Counted from the first letter of the stretch, positions 16,684 to 25,557 are shown. The stretch is 64,000 bases of DNA from Ovoidimarina sediminis (GCF_032586175.1 NZ_JAWHTE010000018.1:1-64000); one strand, 5' to 3'. The notes: generated by a model from the letters alone, not told the origin. Translations and numbers: made by a program.

Positions 16684-16988
16684 TCCCCGGAGAAGTCATC
16701 ACCAAGCCGGGTGACATCACGCTCAATGCGGACCGGCCGCAGATCACTCTCGAGGTCGCGAACACCGGCGACCGGCCCGTTCAGGTCGGCAGCCATTATC
16801 ACTTTGCCGAAACAAACGCCGCGCTCTCCTTCGATCGGGCGGCCGCGCGTGGCCACCGGCTCGACATCCCTGCCGGTACGGCGGTCCGCTTCGAACCCGG
16901 ACAATCCCGCGAGGTGCGGCTTATTGCCTATGGCGGTTCCCGGATCGTCCAGGGGTTCAATCAGACCGTTATGGGCCCCCTCGACTGA
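16680..16988 (+). CDS. ureB: Urease subunit beta
   Basis: The second structural subunit of urease (102 aa). It starts with GTG (MIPGEVITKPGDITLN) and has the conserved segments GDRPVQVGSHYHFAETN and RLDIPAGTAVRFEPGQ. It overlaps the preceding small membrane-protein gene by 4 bp. The length is standard. It forms the alpha-beta-gamma trimer with UreA and UreC. Confidence 0.97.
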   Translation: MIPGEVITKPGDITLNADRPQITLEVANTGDRPVQVGSHYHFAETNAALSFDRAAARGHRLDIPAGTAVRFEPGQSREVRLIAYGGSRIVQGFNQTVMGPLD

Positions 16989-17020
16989 CCAACGATTCTC
17001 CCCACGAAAGGAATGCTCCC

Positions 17021-17554
17021 GTGAACTTTCCCGACCCGATGGACGCTTTCAGAAATCCGGTGCAGTTCTACACCGATCTCGCCCTCTTCCAGATTGATTT
17101 CGCGCGCCAGAGCTATGCCCTGGCCTGTGCCATGAACCCGTTTCTGCCCGAGGGGCTTCTCGCGGGCACGCCGGCCGCGGCGCCGTCGCGACGCTCGGCA
17201 GAGCGGAAAGCCTCCGCGCGCCGCGCCGCCGCCCGAAGCACAACAGCGCGGCAGGCCGCTACACCGGTCGCGAATGCGGTTGTGGAAGCGCCGAAGCCGG
17301 CCCCAAAACCGCCCGCCAAGATCAAGGCCAAACCTGTCACGAAGAAGCCCGCGGCCAAGAAGGCGGCTCCCAGGAAAAAAGCAGCCCCGAAGAAGGTGGC
17401 ATCCAAACCCGCATCAGCGACACCCGCACCCTCGAAACCCACGCTCGTTCAGGTATCGCCCGCGCCGAAGCCTGCGGCGCCTGCACCTGCCCGCAAGAAG
17501 CCGGTCTCGCTCGCACCCGATCTGCCGCCCGCAAAGACTGCCGGCGACGGGTGA
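17021..17554 (+). CDS. Lys/Ala/Pro-rich histone-H1-like protein in urease operon
   Basis: Not assigned to a known family with confidence. The 177-aa product (GTG start, AAAGGA about 9 nt upstream) has two parts. Residues 1-47 are a predicted helical head (DAFRNPVQFYTDLALFQIDF) reminiscent of phasins. The rest is a disordered tail dominated by Lys, Ala and Pro (KKPAAKKAAPRKKAAPKK), resembling histone H1 C-terminal tails and PhaF-type phasins. It should bind nucleic acid or acidic surfaces. It lies between ureB and ureC on the same strand, so it is almost surely co-transcribed with them. Confidence 0.78.
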   Translation: MNFPDPMDAFRNPVQFYTDLALFQIDFARQSYALACAMNPFLPEGLLAGTPAAAPSRRSAERKASARRAAARSTTARQAATPVANAVVEAPKPAPKPPAKIKAKPVTKKPAAKKAAPRKKAAPKKVASKPASATPAPSKPTLVQVSPAPKPAAPAPARKKPVSLAPDLPPAKTAGDG

Positions 17555-17612
17555 TCGCAAACCACCGCGAACAATCACCGCTCTACGCATCCTGCCAGCC
17601 CTGAGGTGACAA

Positions 17613-19322
17613 ATGCCCTCCAGTCTTTCCCGCGCCGCCTATGCCGACATGTACGGCCCCACGACCGGCGACATGGTGCGCCTCGCCGACACTGAGCTTT
17701 TCGTCGAGGTCGAGCGTGATCTGACGATCTACGGGGAAGAGGTGAAGTTCGGTGGCGGCAAGGTGATCCGCGACGGGATGGGGCAGGCCCAGACCACCCG
17801 CGCAGACGGCGCGGTGGACACCGTCATCACGAACGCGCTGATCATCGACCACACCGGCATTTACAAGGCCGACGTCGGCCTGAGGGGCGGGCGGATCGCG
17901 AAGATCGGCAAGGCGGGCAATCCCGACACCCAGCCCGGCGTCGATATCATCGTTGGGCCGGGGACAGAGGCGATCGCGGGTGAGGGCAGGATCCTCACTG
18001 CTGGCGGATTCGATGCGCATATCCATTTCATCTGCCCCCAGCAGATCGAGGATGCGCTCCATTCCGGGCTCACCACCATGCTCGGCGGCGGAACCGGGCC
18101 CGCACATGGCACGCTGGCAACAACCTGTACCCCCGGGCCCTGGCATATCGGGCGGATGCTTCAGGCGGCCGATGCCTTTCCGATGAATCTGGCCTTCGCG
18201 GGGAAGGGCAACGCCTCGCAACCCGCTGCCCTCGAAGAACAGATCAAGGCTGGCGCCTGCGCGCTGAAGCTCCATGAAGACTGGGGCACGACGCCCGGTG
18301 CCATCGACTGCTGCCTCTCCGTCGCCGATGCGATGGATGTGCAGGTGATGATCCACACCGATACCCTGAACGAAAGCGGATTCGTCGAGAACACGATCAA
18401 GGCCATGGCAGGCCGCACGATCCATGCCTTCCACACAGAAGGCGCGGGTGGTGGCCATGCGCCTGACATCATCAAGGTCTGTGGGCTCGACCACGTCCTG
18501 CCGTCTTCCACGAACCCGACGCGGCCCTATACGGTCAATACGCTCGAAGAGCATCTCGACATGCTTATGGTGTGCCATCACCTCGACAAGGCGATCCCCG
18601 AAGATGTCGCCTTCGCCGAAAGCCGGATCCGGAAGGAAACCATCGCTGCGGAAGATATCCTTCATGACATGGGCGCGTTTTCGATCATCGCGTCGGACAG
18701 CCAGGCCATGGGCCGTGTGGGCGAGGTGATCATCCGCACCTGGCAGACCGCCGACAAGATGAAGCGCCAGCGCGGGCAACTGGCCGAGGAAACCGGCCCG
18801 GCCGACAACCTGCGCGTCCGCCGCTACATCGCGAAATACACGATCAACCCTGCCATTGCGCACGGGCTGTCGAAGGAAATCGGCTCGGTGGAAGAAGGCA
18901 AGCGCGCCGATCTCGTCCTCTGGAATCCGGCGTTCTTCGGCGTGAAGCCCGAGATGGTGCTGATCGGCGGGTCGATCGCCTGCGCGCAGATGGGGGATCC
19001 GAACGCCTCGATCCCAACGCCGCAACCGGTTTATTCGCGACCCATGTTCGGGGCCTACGGGCGGGCGGTCGAACGCTCTGCCGTCACTTTCGTGTCGGCG
19101 GCGGCTATGGACGATGCCATCGACGACCGTCTTGGTCTCTCGAAGGCCGTGCTGGCGGTGGAAAACACGCGCGGCATCGGAAAGCGCGACATGGTGCTGA
19201 ACGACGCGACGCCGGAGGTGGAGGTTGATCCCGAAACCTACGAGGTGCGCGCGAATGGCGAACTCCTGACCTGCGAACCGGCAGAGGTTCTTCCCATGGC
19301 GCAGCGCTATTTCCTGTTCTAA
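17613..19322 (+). CDS. ureC: Urease subunit alpha (catalytic)
   Basis: The catalytic subunit with the dinuclear nickel centre, 569 aa (standard). All key residues are visible: metal histidines 136 and 138 (DAHIHF), the carbamylated Lys219 (ALKLHEDWG), His248 (MIHTDTLNESG), His274 (FHTEGAGGGH), the catalytic flap His in MVCHHLD (322/323) and Asp362 (SDSQAMGRVG). A GAGGTGA ribosome-binding site precedes the ATG. It should be active, because all accessory genes are present downstream or upstream. Confidence 0.98.
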   Translation: MPSSLSRAAYADMYGPTTGDMVRLADTELFVEVERDLTIYGEEVKFGGGKVIRDGMGQAQTTRADGAVDTVITNALIIDHTGIYKADVGLRGGRIAKIGKAGNPDTQPGVDIIVGPGTEAIAGEGRILTAGGFDAHIHFICPQQIEDALHSGLTTMLGGGTGPAHGTLATTCTPGPWHIGRMLQAADAFPMNLAFAGKGNASQPAALEEQIKAGACALKLHEDWGTTPGAIDCCLSVADAMDVQVMIHTDTLNESGFVENTIKAMAGRTIHAFHTEGAGGGHAPDIIKVCGLDHVLPSSTNPTRPYTVNTLEEHLDMLMVCHHLDKAIPEDVAFAESRIRKETIAAEDILHDMGAFSIIASDSQAMGRVGEVIIRTWQTADKMKRQRGQLAEETGPADNLRVRRYIAKYTINPAIAHGLSKEIGSVEEGKRADLVLWNPAFFGVKPEMVLIGGSIACAQMGDPNASIPTPQPVYSRPMFGAYGRAVERSAVTFVSAAAMDDAIDDRLGLSKAVLAVENTRGIGKRDMVLNDATPEVEVDPETYEVRANGELLTCEPAEVLPMAQRYFLF

Positions 19323-19370
19323 CGTTTGTTGACGCAGGATGTTGTCCCGCCGCCGAAAGAGGATTGACCC

Positions 19371-19934
19371 ATGGATCAGATGACCCGGCCGCATCGGACG
19401 ATGGCGGAACTCAAGGAAGCAATGCCCCATATCCTCGACGCTCCGAAGGAAGAGGGTCGCGTCGACATGATCATTTCGCGCCCGGATCATGGCGAGCGGA
19501 CGCTGCCTCAGCGCGTGCGCGTCACCGCCGAATTCGGGGTGGAGGGCGATCACTGGTCCCGCGGCTGCTGGATGACGGCGGACGATGGCACGCCTCACCC
19601 CGAAGTTCAGATCTGCATGATGATGAGCCGGGTGATCGAGGCGATCGCCGGTGCGCCCGAGAACTGGCCGCCCGCCGGTGACAATCTGTTTCTGGAGATG
19701 GATCTGACGCCCGCCTCGATGCCTCCCGGCACGCGTTTTTCGATCGGCAGTGCCGAGTTCATTGTGACGCCGGTCCCGCATAACGGCTGCGAAAGCTTCA
19801 TTGAACGCTATGGCAGGGATGCCTGCGTCTTCGTGAACACCGGTGAAGGCAAGGCACACCGTCTGCGCGGCATATATGCGCGCGTCACGAGAGATGGAGA
19901 GATCGCGGTGGGCGATACCGTCCGCCGCCTCTGA
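19371..19934 (+). CDS. MOSC domain protein in urease operon
   Basis: A 187-aa stand-alone MOSC domain, the fold found at the C-terminus of molybdenum-cofactor sulfurases. It has the conserved GVEGDHW segment and the invariant Cys in VPHNGCESFIERYG, the residue thought to handle sulfur or bind Moco. Gene order places it between ureC and ureE, 48 bp after ureC. Urease uses no molybdenum, so the functional link is unexplained. It might reflect purine breakdown (xanthine dehydrogenase) leading to urea. The GAGGAT upstream supports the start. Confidence 0.88.
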   Translation: MDQMTRPHRTMAELKEAMPHILDAPKEEGRVDMIISRPDHGERTLPQRVRVTAEFGVEGDHWSRGCWMTADDGTPHPEVQICMMMSRVIEAIAGAPENWPPAGDNLFLEMDLTPASMPPGTRFSIGSAEFIVTPVPHNGCESFIERYGRDACVFVNTGEGKAHRLRGIYARVTRDGEIAVGDTVRRL

Positions 19935-20068
19935 TCCGCCGGTTCGCTCTGCAAAGAAACCTGAAGGTCTTGCGCGGGGCGCAACCCGGCTTTGCCGATC
20001 TGTCCGTTGTTATGCGCAACCTGCGCGGGCACATACCCAGGCAACGACACAAAGCAAGGACCGGGTCG

Positions 20069-20227
20069 ATGAACCTCCTCAATGGCATTTCTCACCTGTT
20101 CGGCGATATCGCCGAGGCCAAGCGCATGGCGCATCTCTTTTCGCTGACCGACGACGAACTGGCCGCCCGCGGGCTCACCCGCGACGCGCTCCGGAAGCAA
20201 TACATCGCCGGTCTCGGCGCCCGCTGA
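20069..20227 (+). CDS. DUF1127-like small protein (52 aa)
   Basis: A 52-aa protein whose C-terminal half (FSLTDDELAARGLTRDALRK) resembles the DUF1127 helical motif. The start at 20069 has AAGGA 9 nt upstream; the longer in-frame ORF from 19970 lacks support. Such proteins are usually small regulators or RNA-associated proteins in alphaproteobacteria. Its position between the MOSC gene and a lipoprotein gene inside the urease cluster suggests co-transcription, but no link to urease is known. Confidence 0.78.
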   Translation: MNLLNGISHLFGDIAEAKRMAHLFSLTDDELAARGLTRDALRKQYIAGLGAR

Positions 20228-20294
20228 GACTGCCCGCTTGCGCCTTCCCGCCAGTCCGTGCTTTCTGGCGGCGAACCGCAACCGGGAGAGGTCC

Positions 20295-20603
20295 ATGAAG
20301 CGCATCCTGCCACTCGCAATCCTGGGGCTCGCAGCCTGTGAGCCTGCCTCCCCGCTCGTGGACACCTCGGGTGTGCGCGTCGTAACCCAGGCCGAGGTCG
20401 TGGAATGCACACCGGTCTCGACCATCACCACGACCACGGGTGTTTCAGGAGAACTTGTGCGGGAAAAGGCGCTGGAACTGGCGCGAAACGAGACGCTTGA
20501 AGAAATCCGCGCGACAGGTGCCGACACAGCGGTTCTCGAAGCGGGCGGGCCGGGCTCCGACGACTTCTTCGTCCGCGCCGCGGGCTACCGTTGTCTCGGC
20601 TGA
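20295..20603 (+). CDS. Hypothetical lipoprotein in urease operon (102 aa)
   Basis: A 102-aa protein with a lipoprotein signal sequence: MKRILPLAILGLAAC, with the lipobox Cys at residue 15. The mature part contains two further cysteines (VVECTP and YRCLG), probably a disulfide, and a helical KALELARNETLEEIRATGAD segment. It would sit on the periplasmic face of a membrane. GGGAGAGG lies just upstream of the ATG. No family was recognised. It is located between the small DUF1127-like gene and ureE. Confidence 0.8.
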   Translation: MKRILPLAILGLAACEPASPLVDTSGVRVVTQAEVVECTPVSTITTTTGVSGELVREKALELARNETLEEIRATGADTAVLEAGGPGSDDFFVRAAGYRCLG

Positions 20604-20728
20604 GGTTATCAGCCTGCTGAATTTCCGGGCACCGCCGCTGCAGTGTGGTGTCCGACGCGGTGATGCTCTTGCCCTTCCTTTCTGAAGCCGACACTCTCTC
20701 TCCGGATAAGACGAGGCGGAGTGCCCAG

Positions 20729-21187
20729 ATGACCCTTCCACGCGCCACGGGGATCGTGCCTGCCGATGCGGGCGGCGATTACGTTGCGCTCGATTACGAG
20801 GCACGGCTGATCCGCAGGAAGCGGCTTCAAAGCGTGGGGGGGCTCGGTTTTCTCGTCGACCTGCCTGAGGTGGTTTCGGTCGGCAGCGGCGAAGCGTTCC
20901 AACTCGACGATGGCCGCCGGATCCGCATCGAACCGGCCGCAGAGCCGCTCCTCAGGGTCGAAGGCGATCTGGCGCGCCTGGCCTGGCACATCGGAAACCG
21001 CCACACCCCCTGCCGCATCGAGGCCGACGCGCTCTACATTCGCGAGGATCACGTCTTGCGGCAGATGCTGGAACAGCTCGGCGCCCGCGTCACGGCCGTC
21101 ACAGGCCCCTTTTCGCCGGAAGGCGGCGCCTACGGTCACGGGCGCACCTTCGGGCACTCCCACGATCACGGCCATTCGCACGCCTGA
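20729..21187 (+). CDS. ureE: Urease accessory protein UreE
   Basis: The nickel metallochaperone that feeds UreG. The 152-aa protein has an N-terminal peptide-binding domain (RKRLQSVGGLGFLVDL), a C-terminal metal domain with GNRHTPC around residues 89-95, and a His-rich tail (FGHSHDHGHSHA) for nickel binding or storage. The start at 20729 gives the conserved N-terminus. Its stop shares one base with the ureF start (TGATG). Confidence 0.95.
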   Translation: MTLPRATGIVPADAGGDYVALDYEARLIRRKRLQSVGGLGFLVDLPEVVSVGSGEAFQLDDGRRIRIEPAAEPLLRVEGDLARLAWHIGNRHTPCRIEADALYIREDHVLRQMLEQLGARVTAVTGPFSPEGGAYGHGRTFGHSHDHGHSHA

Positions 21188-21834
21188 TGCCGATCGACGA
21201 AGACACCGCGCTGCTGACCTTGACGCAATGGCTGTCACCGGCCTTTCCCGTCAGCGGCTACGCCTATTCACATGGGTTGGAGGCCGCTGTGTCCCGGGGG
21301 CATGTCAGCACCGCCGAGGATGCAAGGCGGTGGATCGGTACGGTCGTCTCCGACGGCTCGGGCCGCACCGATGCGGTGCTTCTCTGCCATGCGCTCCGGG
21401 ACGGGGCCAACCACGAGGCTCTGAACGACCTCGCCTTGTCACTGAGCGCAAGCCGTGAACGGCATGACGAAACCCTGGCCCAGGGCCGTGCCTTCACCGA
21501 AACCGTGAACGCGCTGACGGGCCGCACCGATCCGCCCCTTGCCATGCCGCTTGCCGTCGGTCGCGCTGCCGCCGGTCTGGGCCTTCCGGCCGAGCTTGTG
21601 GCGGCCCTCTACCTTCAGGCTTTCGCCGGCAACCTCGTCTCCGTGGCGGTTCGCTTTATCCCGCTCGGCCAGACGGTCGGGCAGGGCGTTCTGCAAGCGC
21701 TGCGCCCTCTGATCCTCGCCACCGCCACGCGCGCTGCGGCCCCCCCCCTCGACAAGATCACCGCCTCGGCCTTTGGGGCCGACCTCGCCGCCATGGAACA
21801 CGAAACGCTCGACGTCAGGATCTACCGCTCATGA
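21187..21834 (+). CDS. ureF: Urease accessory protein UreF
   Basis: An all-helical protein of the UreD-UreF-UreG activation complex that gates GTPase-driven nickel insertion. The 215-aa product has the family motifs LTQWLSPAFPVSGYAYSHGL at 12-31 and FAGNLVSVAVRFIPLGQT near 155-172. It overlaps ureE by 1 bp and ureG by 4 bp, so ureEFG are translationally coupled. Confidence 0.95.
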   Translation: MPIDEDTALLTLTQWLSPAFPVSGYAYSHGLEAAVSRGHVSTAEDARRWIGTVVSDGSGRTDAVLLCHALRDGANHEALNDLALSLSASRERHDETLAQGRAFTETVNALTGRTDPPLAMPLAVGRAAAGLGLPAELVAALYLQAFAGNLVSVAVRFIPLGQTVGQGVLQALRPLILATATRAAAPPLDKITASAFGADLAAMEHETLDVRIYRS

Positions 21835-22442
21835 CAAGCGCGAACGGCCCTCTCCGCGTGGGCATCGGTGGCCCCGTGGGCGCCGGCAAGACGACGCTCA
21901 CCGCAGCGCTCTGCGCCGCGATGAAAGACGACTATTCGGTCGCCGTCATTACCAATGACATCTACACCCGCGAAGACGCGGAATTCCTCATGCGGGCGCA
22001 GATCCTGCCCGAAAACCGCATCAGCGGTGTCGAAACCGGCGGCTGTCCGCATACTGCGATCCGCGAGGATGCCTCGATCAACCTCGCCGCGGTTGCGGCC
22101 TTCCGCGAAAGTATCCCCGATCTCGACGTGATTTTCATCGAATCGGGCGGCGACAATCTGGCGGCGACCTTCAGCCCCGAACTGGCGGATCTCACGATCT
22201 ACGTCATCGATACGGCCGCCGGACAGGACATTCCGCGCAAGCGCGGCCCCGGGCTCGCGAAATCCGATCTGCTGGTCGTCAACAAGACAGATCTCGCGCC
22301 CCATGTGGGCGTCGACCGCACGCTTCTGGAAAGCGACACGGCGGCGGCACGGCAGGGGCGGCCCTACGTTATGGCATCCCTGCGCCAGGGTGTGGGTGTG
22401 CCGGAAATCGTGGATTTCTTGAAAGAGGCCGGGGGGCTTTAG
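21831..22442 (+). CDS. ureG: Urease accessory GTPase UreG
   Basis: A SIMIBI-class GTPase that delivers nickel to the urease active site. The 203-aa protein has the P-loop GGPVGAGKTT at 13-22, the metal-binding CPH in GVETGGCPHTAIRED, and a guanine-specificity NKTD. It is the last gene of the urease operon; a convergent gene begins 16 bp later, with no clear terminator hairpin between them. Confidence 0.97.
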   Translation: MTSANGPLRVGIGGPVGAGKTTLTAALCAAMKDDYSVAVITNDIYTREDAEFLMRAQILPENRISGVETGGCPHTAIREDASINLAAVAAFRESIPDLDVIFIESGGDNLAATFSPELADLTIYVIDTAAGQDIPRKRGPGLAKSDLLVVNKTDLAPHVGVDRTLLESDTAAARQGRPYVMASLRQGVGVPEIVDFLKEAGGL

Positions 22443-22458
22443 ACCCGGACGCGGGCCG

Positions 22459-23448
22459 CTATTCCCGCAGTTCCGGGAACCTGTCCGCTGCCCGCCCTTT
22501 CCGGTGGCGTGGCGGAAGCTTTCGGCCTTCTTCGCTCAGGCGATGCTCGCTCAGTTCCAGGTGATGGCGGAAGCGTGGCGCATTCTTCCGGTCAAGTACG
22601 GAACGGCAAAGCAGCGCGATCAGGTAATGGCGCTCTTCCACATGCAGCCGGTTCAGAACGTTCCGTAGGTAGGGCAGGTAATCGTGCCGCTTGCGCAGCG
22701 CGCGGAACAGCGTGCGCTCGCTCAGGCTTCCTGCGGCGGCGGCCCGGAAGATCTGGCCAAGAATGCTCATCTCCTGAACCGTGCGCCCAAGATTGCCGCC
22801 CCCGTGGCGCAGGCGGATCTTGTGGATTTGCTGCCCGCGGAACAAGGCGGCATGCATCGCGTCAAGCTCATCGAAGGGATCGTATATGATGTAAGCCGCC
22901 TGCGCGGCTTCGAGCATGTCGGGTGCGAAGCCGTAGCGCGAGGTGAAATCGCGCCGCCGTTCGGTGGCAAAGCGATCATCCCAGGATGCGATGGACGGGT
23001 CGAGGGTGGCCTGGGGCGACACGGCAAGAACGATTGCGCCCGGTGCAGCGACGGAAAAGGCAGAAGCCGCATAGCCGGACATACCTGCGCCATAGAAGAT
23101 CACGGTTTCGAAGTCTTCGAAGAACGCGTCGTCCACCAGGCGGTCGAAATAGGCGAAGACGGCCGGATCGCGAAACCAGGTTGGGGTCTGCGCGATCAGG
23201 GAAAGATGGGACCAGCCGTTGATTTCCGCCTGAAGCATGCCGTGCGGAATACCCGATGCGCTTCCGGCACGGGCCGACGCGATCGTGTCGAAACTGACAA
23301 GAAGAACGTCAAGCGACTCATCGAGGAACAGCGCGGCATGACGATCGCCCACGCGCTCGAAATACCCGCGGTCCTTGCCGATCTCTTCTATCTCGGAGAG
23401 CCATTCCTCATCGGTCAGCTGTTCCGACAGAGTGACAAGCTCTGACAT
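22459..23448 (-). CDS. Uncharacterised alpha/beta-hydrolase-like protein (329 aa)
   Basis: Not firmly recognised. The central part has a strand-turn-helix pattern VIFYGAGMSGYAASAFS near 115-131 that looks like the nucleophile elbow of alpha/beta hydrolases (Ser in GMSGY), followed by PGAIVLAVSPQATLD. The C-terminal 80 residues are basic and helical (ALRKRHDYLPYLRNVLNRLH) and do not fit a simple hydrolase. Similar Rhodobacterales proteins are sometimes labelled phosphoadenosine phosphosulfate reductase, but no PAPS-reductase motif is visible. There is no signal peptide. It is convergent with ureG. Confidence 0.75.
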   Translation of the reverse strand: MSELVTLSEQLTDEEWLSEIEEIGKDRGYFERVGDRHAALFLDESLDVLLVSFDTIASARAGSASGIPHGMLQAEINGWSHLSLIAQTPTWFRDPAVFAYFDRLVDDAFFEDFETVIFYGAGMSGYAASAFSVAAPGAIVLAVSPQATLDPSIASWDDRFATERRRDFTSRYGFAPDMLEAAQAAYIIYDPFDELDAMHAALFRGQQIHKIRLRHGGGNLGRTVQEMSILGQIFRAAAAGSLSERTLFRALRKRHDYLPYLRNVLNRLHVEERHYLIALLCRSVLDRKNAPRFRHHLELSEHRLSEEGRKLPPRHRKGRAADRFPELRE

Positions 23449-23711
23449 CGTTACTCACCCCAACCCTTACGACCGCCAAACTAGCGGGCGCCCCGAACCC
23501 ATGGCAAATGAACCTGAATGGATGGTCAAGACTGTTTATGAAATAGAACCAACCCGCACGGTGTCGACCTTCCGTTTCGAAAACGGCACCGGATTGCGGC
23601 GGAAGCGCGACGGTCGGCGGGGGTTTGCTTAAGAAAAGCCGGTGTTGGAACCACGGCTGCCGCGCCAGAGTTTCCTGTGCAAGTCTTGGCCGTCAACGAA
23701 GGAGATGACTG

Positions 23712-25514
23712 GTGCCACACGTAAGATTCTTGCTATCCACGACCGTCGCGAGCGGGCTCTTGCTGGGGCTGTCCGGAGGCGTTTCCGCCCAGTCCGGACT
23801 GCCGGAGTGCGGCCCGGGCGGGGGGGTGCCCTGCCTTCTTGACGGCGAGAGGGTCAACATGCTGCAGGCACGCCGGCTCCCGGCCTGTGAAGCCGGTGAG
23901 GCTGCCGAATATCCCTGTCTGAGCGACGAAGGCGATGTGCTTGCAAGCGCTGAACAGGCGTCAGAGGCATCCGGTGCCGAGCCGACGGCTGAAGCGCAGG
24001 CAGACACGGGTGCAGCTGAGTCCGAAACTGCCGAAGCACCGCCGGCGGTCCCACCGGCACAGGAGCAACCTGTCGAGCAGGCGGCGGAGACGGCTGCACC
24101 CGCTGCCACTGATCCCCCTGCGGAACGTCCCGCTGAAACCGCCGAAACCGATGCACCTGCCGATGCCCCGGTTGCCTCCGCTGAAACAGAAACGCCCGTG
24201 GACTCAGCGGAAGATAGTGCGGCGGACGGAGACGCGACAGGAAAAACTCTGCGCGAGAAGCTCGAAAGCCGCGCGGCGGCGCGCGAGGCGACAGAGGAAC
24301 CGGCCGACACAGGGCAAGCTGCGGAAACGGGTGACGGCGCAGATACTGCGTCGGCTGACACGGCCGTGCCTGCCGCCGAGGGTGCAGACACGCCCGGCCA
24401 GAAGCTGAGGGATCGCCTTGCCGAAGCTTCGGAGGCTGCCGCTGCAGCTGCCGCGGCATCCGCAGATACCGAGGCTGACACCGCCGACGTCGTCGTGGAA
24501 GAAAGCACTGTCGCTGAAGGAGAGACGCGACGCGCATCGGAAGAGTTCGATCGCACCGTTTCGTCCGGTACGGATGCCGCCACGGCTGCGCCCACAGGCC
24601 AGAAGGACGAAGGCCTCAGCACCTTCGAGAAGGCGCTGCTCGTCGGTCTCGGCGCCATCGCGGTTGGCGAACTCCTCGACAACGGCGACCGCATCGTCTC
24701 GAACACCGGTGACCGGGTCGTCGTCCAGCGCGGCGACGAGTTCCGCGTTCTGAAGGATGACGACACCCTGCTGCGTCAGCCCGGGTCCGAGGTCCGGACA
24801 GAACGGTTTTCCGACGGCTCGACGCGCGAGACGCTGATCCAGCCCGATGGACGCAAGATCGTGACGATCCGGGCTGCCGACGGCCGCGTCCTGCGTCGCG
24901 TCCGGGTGCTCGAAGACGGCACGCAGGTGCTTCTCTTCGACGATACCGAAACCTACGAACCGGTCGATGTCGCCACGCTGCCGCCCCCGGCAACCGAAAC
25001 GATATCGCTTCGCGACAGTGCCAGCGACGATGCGCTCCGCGCCGCGATCGAGGCGGAACTCGCGCGCGATTTCGGGCGCAACTTCTCTCTCGCGCAGATC
25101 CGCGAGATCCGCGCCGTTCGCGAACTCGTTCCCACGATCGAGGTCGAGGCGATCACCTTCGCGCTGGGCTCCGCCGCGATCCGGCCGGAACTTGCGGGCG
25201 AACTCGCAGATCTGGGGATCGCGCTCAGGGATCTCATCGATGCCCGCCCCGGCGAGGTCTTCCTCGTGGAAGGGCATACGGATGCAACCGGCTCCGCCGC
25301 GCTGAACCTCGCACTTTCTGACAGGCGGGCCGAAACCGTGGCCCTCGCCCTGACGGAGTTTTTCGATGTGCCGCCTGAAAACCTCGTGGTGCAGGGCTAT
25401 GGCGAAAGTGCGCTGAAGATCCAGACAGAAGCCGCGGAAGAGGCGAACCGCCGCGTCGTCGTGCGCCGGATCACGCCGTTGCTTGGCGATCGCCGGATCG
25501 CGAAAGACTTCTGA
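23712..25514 (+). CDS. OmpA family protein with long acidic Ala/Glu-rich linker
   Basis: A 600-aa envelope protein with a GTG start and AAGGAG 7 nt upstream. It has a signal peptide (residues 1-26, ending SAQ). Then come two short cysteine repeats, LPxC-x7/9-PCLxD (Cys33/41 and Cys59/69). About 200 residues of Ala/Glu/Thr/Pro-rich acidic sequence follow. A beta-rich middle domain starts near 310 (TGDRVVVQRGDEFRVL). The C-terminal OmpA peptidoglycan-binding domain spans about 470-590 (VEGHTDATGSAALNLALSDRRA). It probably tethers the outer membrane to peptidoglycan across a long linker. Confidence 0.9.
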   Translation: MPHVRFLLSTTVASGLLLGLSGGVSAQSGLPECGPGGGVPCLLDGERVNMLQARRLPACEAGEAAEYPCLSDEGDVLASAEQASEASGAEPTAEAQADTGAAESETAEAPPAVPPAQEQPVEQAAETAAPAATDPPAERPAETAETDAPADAPVASAETETPVDSAEDSAADGDATGKTLREKLESRAAAREATEEPADTGQAAETGDGADTASADTAVPAAEGADTPGQKLRDRLAEASEAAAAAAAASADTEADTADVVVEESTVAEGETRRASEEFDRTVSSGTDAATAAPTGQKDEGLSTFEKALLVGLGAIAVGELLDNGDRIVSNTGDRVVVQRGDEFRVLKDDDTLLRQPGSEVRTERFSDGSTRETLIQPDGRKIVTIRAADGRVLRRVRVLEDGTQVLLFDDTETYEPVDVATLPPPATETISLRDSASDDALRAAIEAELARDFGRNFSLAQIREIRAVRELVPTIEVEAITFALGSAAIRPELAGELADLGIALRDLIDARPGEVFLVEGHTDATGSAALNLALSDRRAETVALALTEFFDVPPENLVVQGYGESALKIQTEAAEEANRRVVVRRITPLLGDRRIAKDF

Positions 25515-25528
25515 TTGCCCGGCTTGAA

Positions 25529-25557
25529 GGGGCAGGGCGGCGTCGCCGCCCTGTCCC
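25529..25557. terminator. Hairpin terminator after OmpA-family gene
   Basis: An almost perfect inverted repeat: core stem CAGGGCGG / CCGCCCTG with loop CGTCG, extended by GGGG / TCCC with one G-T wobble. It lies between two convergent genes and probably serves both. Confidence 0.7.

Noticed and set aside
17583..19859. Very long open frame (758 codons) on the minus strand opposite ureC
   Set aside because: It is antisense to a fully conserved ureC; high GC content leaves long open frames on the opposite strand. No family features.
23501..23632. Possible 43-codon gene between the 329-aa protein gene and the OmpA gene
   Set aside because: No Shine-Dalgarno sequence and no recognisable pattern; the 263-bp gap is better explained as a promoter region.
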